Shown here one piece after another: positions 8,705 to 15,087 of a stretch of 31,096 nt of DNA. The translations under genes were made by a program, and so were the position numbers. The notes beneath the pieces were generated by a model. The model was not told the origin of the DNA, did not search any database, and worked only from the letters and a program-made list of their open reading frames with translations. Each line of letters opens with the position of its first letter. Within the stretch, counting starts at the first letter, position 1. The stretch comes from JAPHTQ01 sp050288165 (GTDB taxonomy: Bacteria > Pseudomonadota > Gammaproteobacteria > Thiohalomonadales > Thiohalomonadaceae), in NCBI GenBank assembly GCA_050288165.1, contig JBNKDG010000015.1:1-31096 (forward strand), written 5' to 3'.

Positions 8705-9859
8705 ATGGAAGTGTTCGGCGACAACCAATACCGCTACCCCTGGCGCGAAGGCAACCACTTCGAGCTATTGGTCGACGGCGAGCACTTCTTCCCCGACATG
8801 CTGCAGGCGATCCGCCACGCGCGTTATCAGATCCTGCTGGAGCTCTACCTGTTTGAGTCGGGCGCGATGGCCGATCGCTTTATTGATGCGCTCATCGCCG
8901 CCGCCGAGCGCGGCGTGCGGGTCTATCTGCTGCTCGACGACTACGGCGCCAGCGGTCTCTACCAAAGTGATCGCCAACGGCTAAACCACAGCGGCATCAG
9001 CCTCACCTTCTACAACCCACTAAGCTACGGCCATCTGCGGCGCAACCTGTTTCGCGACCACCGCAAATTGCTGATCGTCGACAGCCATACTGCCTATACC
9101 GGCGGCGCCGGGATCACCGACGCGTTCGATACCCGCGACAAACCACTGGGCTGGCACGAGGTGATGCTGAAGGTCTGCGGCCCGGTGGTGCAGGACTGGC
9201 AACACCTGTTCGAGCAGACCTGGAGCGCCTGGTCCGGACCATCACTGGAGAATTCGCCAGCCACCGTCAGCCACTGCCGTGGTTCGCACCTCGGCCGGGT
9301 CACCCTCAACGCCCCGAGCCGGATGGAGATCAAACGCTCGCTAATTAAACGCATCCGCAATGCCGAGCAGCGCATCTGGCTCGCCACCGCCTACTTCATC
9401 CCCTCGTGGAAGATCCGCCGCCTGCTGCGCCGCGCCGCACGCAACGGCATCGACGTGCGCCTGCTGCTGCCTGGCCCGCACACCGATCACCCGGCGGTAC
9501 GCCACGCAGGACGTCGTTTTTACGCCCACCTGCTGAACCACGGCATACGTATCTTTGAATACCAGCCGCGCTTCCTCCACGCCAAAATGATCCTCTGCGA
9601 CGAATGGGTCTCCATCGGCTCCAGCAACATCGACCGCTGGAACCTGCGCTGGAACCTGGAGGCCAACCAGGAACTGCTGGATCAGCAGCTGGTCGGCCAA
9701 CTGGTACAACTCTTCGAAAAAGATTTCGGCGCCAGCCGCGAGATCCTGGCAGAGAAGTGGCACCACCGTCCCTGGTACCGACGGCTGCAGGAGTGGTTCT
9801 GGGGGAATATCGACCGTTGGGTGGTAAAGATTTTGCGGCGGGGAAACGATAAAGAGTGA
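8705..9859 (+). CDS. clsB: Cardiolipin synthase B-like phospholipase D family enzyme
   Basis: A 384-residue enzyme of the phospholipase D superfamily with two HKD motifs: HRKLLIVD with following GG (about residues 119-134), and HAKMILCDEWVSIGSSNID (about 291-309). It lacks the N-terminal transmembrane helices of ClsA and has the ClsB length and opening (F-x-LL-DG-x-FF-x-ML-A-I-A). ClsB makes cardiolipin at the inner membrane by phosphatidyl transfer. Amphipathic W/R-rich residues at the C-terminus (WYRRLQEWFWGN) may bind membrane. The ribosome site is weak. It probably shares a transcript with rnd. Subfamily assignment rests on architecture, so another PLD-type synthase is possible. Confidence 0.88.
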   Translation: MEVFGDNQYRYPWREGNHFELLVDGEHFFPDMLQAIRHARYQILLELYLFESGAMADRFIDALIAAAERGVRVYLLLDDYGASGLYQSDRQRLNHSGISLTFYNPLSYGHLRRNLFRDHRKLLIVDSHTAYTGGAGITDAFDTRDKPLGWHEVMLKVCGPVVQDWQHLFEQTWSAWSGPSLENSPATVSHCRGSHLGRVTLNAPSRMEIKRSLIKRIRNAEQRIWLATAYFIPSWKIRRLLRRAARNGIDVRLLLPGPHTDHPAVRHAGRRFYAHLLNHGIRIFEYQPRFLHAKMILCDEWVSIGSSNIDRWNLRWNLEANQELLDQQLVGQLVQLFEKDFGASREILAEKWHHRPWYRRLQEWFWGNIDRWVVKILRRGNDKE

Positions 9860-9871
9860 GGTTTATTTAGT

Positions 9872-10159
9872 CTATTTGCGTTGCTGCCACATGGAAGGAT
9901 GGCGCCGCTGGTGCAACACAGCCATCACGGCAATATTGGACTTGTCTTTGAGAAAATAGATCGCGTAAGGAAATTTCCGACATAACGCGCGACGGAAATT
10001 TTTGTAGACCACCTCATAAGCATCCGGCGACGACTGCACCGCATCAAGTACACGCTCAACTTCCAACAGAAACATCGCACCCAGATCGGTTCGTTGCTTC
10101 TCATACCAGGTAAACGCGGCTTTTATCTCTTCTTTTGCTTCCTTGCGAACAACCAACAT
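9872..10159 (-). CDS. RelE/ParE-family toxin
   Basis: A 95-residue basic protein with the RelE/ParE fold signature. The N-terminus KEAKEEIKAAFTWYEKQ is the usual amphipathic helix, followed by LGAMFLLEVERVLDAVQSSP and a C-terminal sheet region (FRRALCRKFPYAIYFLKDKS-N-IAVMAVLHQRRHP) that ends in the typical H-x-R-R-x-P. Members either inhibit gyrase (ParE) or cut ribosome-bound mRNA (RelE); the sequence alone does not decide. It follows its antitoxin gene by 6 nt on the same strand, the standard order for a type II pair. Confidence 0.9.
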   Translation of the reverse strand: MLVVRKEAKEEIKAAFTWYEKQRTDLGAMFLLEVERVLDAVQSSPDAYEVVYKNFRRALCRKFPYAIYFLKDKSNIAVMAVLHQRRHPSMWQQRK

Positions 10160-10165
10160 CGTTCC

Positions 10166-10381
10166 CTATCCCAAGATATCCTTCTTCACCTCGCTCCACG
10201 GCATCCCCTGACTCGGATCTGCGTGGTATGCGCTGAGTCGTTCATCAAGCACGGACTTGTGCCATTCGGGGATACTCACCGACTCAGGCAAGTCGGCTAT
10301 CGAATCCCACAGATCCTCGACCAACTGAAGCCGCTGCTCAATAGGCATCTCTGCGATGTCAGATGCAGATAGTGTTTTCAT
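10166..10381 (-). CDS. Antitoxin of a type II toxin-antitoxin pair (addiction module component family)
   Basis: A 71-residue acidic protein of the addiction-module component family often paired with RelE/ParE toxins. The recognisable core is a short helical start (LSASDIAEMPIEQRLQLVEDLWDSI), then PEWHKSVLDERLSAY and the C-terminal PSQGMPWSEVKK that normally wraps the toxin. Two adjacent ATGs exist at 10384 and 10381; the second has better spacing (5 nt) from GGAG. The pair lies just upstream of, and divergent from, lexA-polY, so the 10385-10522 spacer carries both promoters. Confidence 0.9.
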   Translation of the reverse strand: MKTLSASDIAEMPIEQRLQLVEDLWDSIADLPESVSIPEWHKSVLDERLSAYHADPSQGMPWSEVKKDILG

Positions 10382-10465
10382 CATCGCTCCAGGCAAATTT
10401 CCCTCGTGTGGAATAACTATACCCCGATGGCCATCCTGCACCAATCTACAACAACATCTTCCCAA

Positions 10466-10520
10466 TTGAAAGTTCTCACAAAGTTCTCTATTCTCTCCTG
10501 AGAACTCCCAGAGAACTTTC
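10466..10520 (+). promoter_or_regulatory. lexA promoter embedded in a symmetric four-half-site operator
   Basis: A promoter TTGAAA (10466-10471), 17-bp spacer, TATTCT (10489-10494) lies inside a dyad centred on 10494. GTTCTC occurs at 10472-10477 and 10483-10488, and GAGAAC at 10500-10505 and 10511-10516. The spacing within each pair is exactly 11 bp, and the outer arms match perfectly over 10 bp (10468-10477 and 10511-10520). Each pair fits GTTC-N7-GTTC, the LexA box known from alphaproteobacteria. The inferred role is autorepression of lexA-polY, released on DNA damage. Confidence 0.75.
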
Positions 10521-10522
10521 CC

Positions 10523-11119
10523 ATGCTTTCCACACGCCAGCAGGACACCTACCGTTTCATCCGCGACTACATTATCCGCTACGGCCAGGCGCCGTTGCTG
10601 ACCGAGGTGGCCGAAGGATTGGGGATCAGCTCCAAGGGGGTAGTGCACCGCCATGTGCAGGCCCTGGCTGAGGCGGGCCTGATCGAGCTGCATCCGGGCC
10701 GCCATCGCGGCATCACCCTCGCCGACCGCCAGGCGGCGCAACCGACCCTGCCGCTGCTGGGCAGGATCGCCGCCGGACTGCCCATCGAAGCGATCCCGGG
10801 GCAGGATGAGGTCAACCTGGCCGACTTCTTCCTCGGCGCCGAACGCTTCGTGCTCCGGGTACAGGGCGATTCGATGATCGAGGCGGGGATCCTCGACGGC
10901 GACATGGTGGTCATCCAGCGCTGCCAGCGCGCCGACGACGGCACCATCGTGGTGGCGCTGATCGACAACGAGGAGGCGACCCTCAAACGGCTGCAAACCA
11001 ACCGCGACGGCAGCGTCACCCTGCACCCGGCCAACAGCACTATGCAACCGATGCGCTATCCCGCCGAACGGGTCGCCATTCAGGGAAAGATCGTCGGCCA
11101 ACTGCGCAGCTACCAGTGA
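10523..11119 (+). CDS. lexA: LexA-type SOS repressor
   Basis: A 198-residue LexA homologue. Residues 1-65 form the winged helix-turn-helix (LTEVAEGLGISSKGVVHRHV is the recognition region); residues 75-198 are the S24 self-cleaving domain. The cleavage site A84-G85, nucleophile S117 (GDSM) and general base K155 are all present at nearly the E. coli positions, so RecA-stimulated autocleavage is expected. The recognition helix differs from E. coli LexA, consistent with the non-CTGT operator upstream. The ribosome site is poor and overlaps the operator arm. Its TGA overlaps the GTG of the polymerase gene. It could be a second LexA of the cell rather than the main one. Confidence 0.93.
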   Translation: MLSTRQQDTYRFIRDYIIRYGQAPLLTEVAEGLGISSKGVVHRHVQALAEAGLIELHPGRHRGITLADRQAAQPTLPLLGRIAAGLPIEAIPGQDEVNLADFFLGAERFVLRVQGDSMIEAGILDGDMVVIQRCQRADDGTIVVALIDNEEATLKRLQTNRDGSVTLHPANSTMQPMRYPAERVAIQGKIVGQLRSYQ

Positions 11120-12366
11120 ACACGTCGCTGGAACAGGAGGGGCCAAGCTGCCCTGTCTACTGGCCGCGGGCGATCATCCTGATGGATATGAACGCCTTCT
11201 TCGCCTCGGTGGAGCAGCGCGATTTCCCCGAACTGCGCGGCCGCCCGGTGGCGATCACCAACGGCAATCAGGGCAGCACCATCATCACCAGTTCCTACGA
11301 GGCGCGTGCCTTCGGCATCCACACCGGCATGCGCCTGAAGGAGGCGCGCCAGCTCTGCCCGGAATTGATCCGCCGCCCCGCCCGCTCCGGCATCTACGCC
11401 AGAATCTCCAGCGCCATCATGGCCGGGCTGCATGACATCTGCCCCGACATCGAAGTCTTCTCCGTGGACGAGGCGTTCATCGACGTCAGCCACTGCCAAC
11501 GACTGCACGGCACCCCGCCGCGCATCGCCCGTATGGTCAAACAGCGGGTGTGGGACATTTCCGGACTGCCCTGCTCGGTGGGGGTGAGCGGCGACAAAAC
11601 CACCGCCAAATTCGCCGCCAAACTGAAAAAGCCCGACGGCCTGACGGTGATCCCGCCGTGGGAGGCACGCCAGCGGCTGGCCGACGTCCCCACCACCGAA
11701 CTGAGCGGCATCGCCCGCGGCATCGGCGGTTTTCTCGCCAGCCACGGGGTCTACCGCTGCGGCGAGATAGAGAAACTGCCGATCAGCGTACTGGGATCAC
11801 GCTTCGGCAATCTGGGACGACGCATCTGGCTGATGTGTCAGGGCGAAGACCCGGAGCAGATCCATCGCGAGGTCGCCGCGCCTAAATCGATCGGCCACGG
11901 CAAGGTGCTGCCGCCAGGCACCCGCGAACGCGAGGTGCTACTCACCTACTTCCTGCACATGAGCGAAAAGGTCGGCGCGCGATTGCGCCGCCATAACCTG
12001 CAGGCCAAACGCTTTCTGATCGGCTGGAAAGAGAAGGAGGGCTGGGTCGGCGACAAACCACGCCTGCCAGTCGCCGGGGACGATGGTCGCGCCATCTTCC
12101 GCCTCTGTTGCTTCGTACTGGAGAATCGCTGGCACGGCGCGCCGGTCTACCAGATCCAGGTCACCGCCCTCGACCCGCGCCCGGCGCGACAGCAACTGGA
12201 GCTATTTAACGAGGAGACTTCACACCAGGACAACCCGGTGATGGATGCAGTAAACCAGCGCTACGGCGCCTTCACCCTGACCCCGGCGCGGCTGCTCAAA
12301 CGCACCACCGACGAGGACGTTATCGCCCCGGCCTGGAAACCGAGCGGGCATCGCAAAACTGTGTGA
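11116..12366 (+). CDS. Y-family (DinB/UmuC-like) translesion DNA polymerase
   Basis: A 416-residue Y-family polymerase that would copy damaged DNA. Catalytic acidic residues are visible: D24 in LMDMNAFFASVEQ and D118-E119 in FSVDEAFIDVS. Family blocks include STIITSSYEARAFGIHTGM (nucleotide grip), CSVGVSGDKTTAKFAAKLKKP and the little-finger region after about residue 245. QLELF near residue 360 resembles a beta-clamp-binding motif. It starts at a GTG that overlaps the lexA stop by 4 nt, so the two are translationally coupled; an internal ATG at 11182 would remove 22 poorly conserved residues. It resembles DinB in layout but is not plainly Pol IV, UmuC or ImuB, so no symbol is given. Confidence 0.9.
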   Translation: MNTSLEQEGPSCPVYWPRAIILMDMNAFFASVEQRDFPELRGRPVAITNGNQGSTIITSSYEARAFGIHTGMRLKEARQLCPELIRRPARSGIYARISSAIMAGLHDICPDIEVFSVDEAFIDVSHCQRLHGTPPRIARMVKQRVWDISGLPCSVGVSGDKTTAKFAAKLKKPDGLTVIPPWEARQRLADVPTTELSGIARGIGGFLASHGVYRCGEIEKLPISVLGSRFGNLGRRIWLMCQGEDPEQIHREVAAPKSIGHGKVLPPGTREREVLLTYFLHMSEKVGARLRRHNLQAKRFLIGWKEKEGWVGDKPRLPVAGDDGRAIFRLCCFVLENRWHGAPVYQIQVTALDPRPARQQLELFNEETSHQDNPVMDAVNQRYGAFTLTPARLLKRTTDEDVIAPAWKPSGHRKTV

Positions 12367-12379
12367 GAAAAAGCATTTA

Positions 12380-12532
12380 CCACGAAGCACACGAAGAGCA
12401 CGAAGGTTAAAAATCAGAATCGAGGCTTGAGTGTGTCAGTACCAACCGACCACAAAGCCATTCAACGAAAGAAATAAAACATGAAAAAGGCCACGCAGTT
12501 TTTATACTTCGTGGCCTTCGTGTGCTTCGTGG
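12380..12532. repeat. Inverted CACGAAG-type intergenic repeat
   Basis: The spacer 12367-12544 carries two arms of 26 bp (12380-12405 and 12507-12532) that are inverted copies matching at 24 of 26 positions. Each arm is built from CACGAAG-like units. Related arms occur at 30568-30632. Such repeats give spurious ORFs rich in H-E-G. No gene or terminator T-run is seen. Confidence 0.8.
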
Positions 12533-12544
12533 TGAAATCTTTTA

Positions 12545-12952
12545 CTAGCGATAATTACGCCAATGCTGCGGACGCGGATCCCGACAGCCGTGATCACGGC
12601 GCTGATAGTGGTCGATGAAGAGTTGCTTGCCTGCACAGCAACCCCCTTCCTGCCCCATGTTCGCCTGCTGGGTCTCTTCGGAGTAGTAGTAGAGGGCACG
12701 CTTGAGTTTATAGAGCAGGGTGTTGTCGAGGTGGAAGCCCAGCTCGATCAGAACATCGTCGATGGATTTGAGGGTAATAAGGGTGATGTCATAACGCACA
12801 TGCAGCAGATGCGACTCGACCGGCTGCACATGATGGATGCCCTCGACACCGCTAAGCATAAGGCTGGCATCGTGGGCATGGGCGACGCCAGGATTCAAAC
12901 GGCAGAAGCGAACTTCGCGGTGGCGGATCAGTGTGGTGTGATCTCTATCCAT
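12545..12952 (-). CDS. Small hypothetical protein with HMA-like (ferredoxin-like) N-terminal domain
   Basis: A 135-residue protein of unknown role. Residues about 13-75 look like a heavy-metal-associated-type beta-alpha-beta fold: VRFCRLNPGVAHAHD, then a helix ending in VEGIHHVQPVESH, a strand with VRYDITLITL, and a helix ending in ELGFHLD. The CxxC metal site of true HMA domains is missing. The C-terminal third is rich in Y, C and H (RALYYYSEETQQ, GGCC, HYQRRDHGCRDPRPQHWRNYR) and could bind metal. It is 53 nt downstream of prmC on the same strand and may be the last gene of that transcript. The ribosome site is poor, so the start is uncertain. Confidence 0.65.
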   Translation of the reverse strand: MDRDHTTLIRHREVRFCRLNPGVAHAHDASLMLSGVEGIHHVQPVESHLLHVRYDITLITLKSIDDVLIELGFHLDNTLLYKLKRALYYYSEETQQANMGQEGGCCAGKQLFIDHYQRRDHGCRDPRPQHWRNYR

Positions 12953-13005
12953 GCCTTCGATACTATACCGGAAGGCCGATTAATCAAGCTTGAACCGACC
13001 GCCGG

Positions 13006-13845
13006 TTATACCGAAATGGCGCCGATCCCCACCCGATCATTCCCCAGCAAATCCATAAGAATTTCAGTGTCTTGGTACCCTGCGTCCCGTAGCAGCGTGA
13101 TCACCGACGCCCCCTGGTCGTGACCGTGTTCAAGTAACAACCAACCGGGTGACACGAGAAAATTTTTTGCCTTTGTGATCAGGTACCGAATGTCGTCCAG
13201 GCCATCGTCACCGGAGACCAGCGCACTGGCCGGTTCGAAACGGACATCACCCTGCTGCAGGTGAGGATCGGCCGATGCGATATAGGGCGGATTGGAGACG
13301 ATCATCTGGAATTGCCGCCCGGCCAGCGGCTCGAACCAGTCACCGGCCAGAAACTCCACGTTGCCGATACCGAGTCGCTGTGCGTTCTCTCGCGCCACCG
13401 CCAGTGCTCCTGCCGAACGCTCCACCGCCACCACCCGACAAGCGGGCCGCTCGCTGGCAATGGCCAGGGCGATGGCGCCGCTGCCGGTACCGAGATCGGC
13501 GATCTGCCATTCCGCATCGCGTGGAATACGTGCCAGCGCCGCTTCCACCAGCAGTTCGGTTTCGGGACGGGGAATGAGTGTGTCGGCGGTTACCGCCAGC
13601 TCCAGTGACCAGAACTCGCGCCGCCCCAGGATATGGGCAACGGGTTCGCCCTTCTCGCGTCGAGCTAACAGCACTTCGAATGCATCGCACTGTGATGTTT
13701 CAGGTTCGCGTTCCGGCCAGGTAAAGAGGTAGCTGCGCTCGCAGCCGAGTGCATGACAGAGCAACAGTTCCGCATCGAGTCGCGGGGAGTCGCTGACATC
13801 GGCAAGCCGTGTTGCAGCTTGTTGCAGGAGTTCGGCAATACTCAT
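13006..13845 (-). CDS. prmC: PrmC, release factor glutamine methyltransferase
   Basis: A 279-residue SAM-dependent enzyme that methylates the glutamine of the GGQ motif in release factors RF1 and RF2. Visible features: PR-D-A-E-LLL near the N-terminus, the family PRPETELLVE (92-101), SAM-binding DLGTGSGAIALA (117-128) and catalytic NPPY (185-188). The ATG at 13845 (MSIAELLQQA) is chosen because the upstream in-frame codons lie within a repeat element. It follows prfA, its substrate's gene, in the classic hemA-prfA-prmC order, but here a 145-bp repeat separates prfA from prmC. Confidence 0.95.
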   Translation of the reverse strand: MSIAELLQQAATRLADVSDSPRLDAELLLCHALGCERSYLFTWPEREPETSQCDAFEVLLARREKGEPVAHILGRREFWSLELAVTADTLIPRPETELLVEAALARIPRDAEWQIADLGTGSGAIALAIASERPACRVVAVERSAGALAVARENAQRLGIGNVEFLAGDWFEPLAGRQFQMIVSNPPYIASADPHLQQGDVRFEPASALVSGDDGLDDIRYLITKAKNFLVSPGWLLLEHGHDQGASVITLLRDAGYQDTEILMDLLGNDRVGIGAISV

Positions 13846-13990
13846 TCGAAGTGATCTCAAAATTGTCTTCGTACCCTGATCCTGCGTTGCAAAGCCTGCT
13901 GCGGTGCTCATTTACTACCGGTAAACTGTGCTCCTCGCAGGCTTTGCGCCTTGTCTCCGGGCACGAATCTTAACTTTGAGACCGCTTCGA
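13846..13990. repeat. MITE-like hairpin element, copy 1
   Basis: A 145-bp element fills the prfA-prmC spacer. Terminal inverted repeats begin TCGAAG (13846) and end CTTCGA (13990), continuing as TCTCAAA / TTTGAGA. An internal perfect 11-bp stem pairs 13889-13899 with 13937-13947 around the core ATTTACTACCGGTAAAC. Homologous copies lie at 23874-24017 (same orientation) and 27992-28135 (inverted). There is no ORF, so any movement would need a transposase supplied in trans. Confidence 0.85.
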
Positions 13991-13996
13991 GGAGAA

Positions 13997-15082
13997 TTAC
14001 TCCCCGGCCAGGGCGGCCAACTGATCCATCTGATATTCGTTGATCAGCGGTTCGATCACCTCATCCAGATCCCCCTCCATCACCTCGTCGAGACGGTAGA
14101 GGGTGAGGTTGATGCGGTGGTCGGTGACGCGCCCCTGTGGGAAGTTGTAGGTACGGATGCGCTCGGAACGATCGCCGCTGCCAACCAGCAATTTACGGGC
14201 GGCGGCCTGCTCGCTCTGTTGCTTGTCCTTCTGCATCGACGCCAGACGGGCGTGTAATACCGCCATCGCCTTGGCGCGGTTTTTGTGCTGCGAACGTTCG
14301 TCCTGACACTCCACTACCATGCCGGTGGGCAGGTGGGTGATGCGGATCGCCGAGTCGGTTTTGTTGACGTGCTGACCACCAGCGCCGGAGGCGCGGAAAG
14401 TATCGACCTTCAGATCCGCCGGTTTGAGTTCGATCGCTTCCAGTTCATCCGCCTCGGGCAGGATCGCCACGGTGCAAGCTGAGGTGTGGATGCGCCCCTG
14501 AGATTCGGTCTCCGGCACGCGCTGTACCCGGTGCGCCCCCGACTCGAACTTGAGTCGCGAGTAAACGCCCTGCCCTTCGAGGCGTGCGATCACCTCTTTA
14601 TAACCGCCGTGTTCGCCCAGGCTTTCGGAGATGATCTCCACCCGCCAGCGCTGCCGCTCGGCATAACGGGAATACATGCGGAATAGATCCCCGGCGAAGA
14701 TCGCCGCCTCGTCGCCACCGGTCCCGGCGCGGACTTCGAGAAAGACGTTTTTGTTGTCGTCGGGGTCGCGCGGCAACAGCAACTTTTGCAGCTCCAATTC
14801 CAGCTCATCGCGCCGTTCGCTCGCCGTCTGCAACTCCTCTTCGCCCATGGCGCGCATCTCGGCGTCACTCTCGCGGGCCATCTCCTCGGCAGCGGCGATA
14901 TCGTCCAGTGCCTGGCGGTATTGTTCAAAGCCGTCAACCACCGGTTTGATCTGGGCATACTCCTGGGAGTATTCGCGGAAGCGTTTTTGATCGGAGATCA
15001 CACCGGCATCGGCCAGCAGAGCACTAAGCTCTTCCAGCCGCTCGGAGAGATTCTCCAGCTTGGCAAGAATGGAGGGTTTCAC
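13997..15082 (-). CDS. prfA: Peptide chain release factor 1
   Basis: A 361-residue RF1, which reads UAA and UAG stop codons and triggers peptide release. The catalytic GGQ is at 235-237 within RASGAGGQHVNKTDSA. The codon-recognition PxT motif is P-E-T (190-192) in RVPETESQGR, the RF1 type rather than the SPF of RF2. Length matches the family (E. coli 360). It follows hemA by only 5 nt, so the two are cotranscribed; the downstream prmC gene modifies this GGQ glutamine. Confidence 0.97.
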   Translation of the reverse strand: MKPSILAKLENLSERLEELSALLADAGVISDQKRFREYSQEYAQIKPVVDGFEQYRQALDDIAAAEEMARESDAEMRAMGEEELQTASERRDELELELQKLLLPRDPDDNKNVFLEVRAGTGGDEAAIFAGDLFRMYSRYAERQRWRVEIISESLGEHGGYKEVIARLEGQGVYSRLKFESGAHRVQRVPETESQGRIHTSACTVAILPEADELEAIELKPADLKVDTFRASGAGGQHVNKTDSAIRITHLPTGMVVECQDERSQHKNRAKAMAVLHARLASMQKDKQQSEQAAARKLLVGSGDRSERIRTYNFPQGRVTDHRINLTLYRLDEVMEGDLDEVIEPLINEYQMDQLAALAGE

Positions 15083-15087
15083 AGAAG

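Noticed and set aside
10385..11146. N-terminal extension of the antitoxin frame across lexA
   Set aside because: The antitoxin family is about 70 residues and has its own start with GGAG; the extension is antisense to lexA.
12380..12532. CRISPR array
   Set aside because: Units are inverted and without regular spacers; no cas genes are present.
12563..13123. 186-residue plus-strand ORF over the HMA-like gene and prmC end
   Set aside because: Overlaps prmC antisense and has no domain; the minus-strand ORF has a plausible fold.
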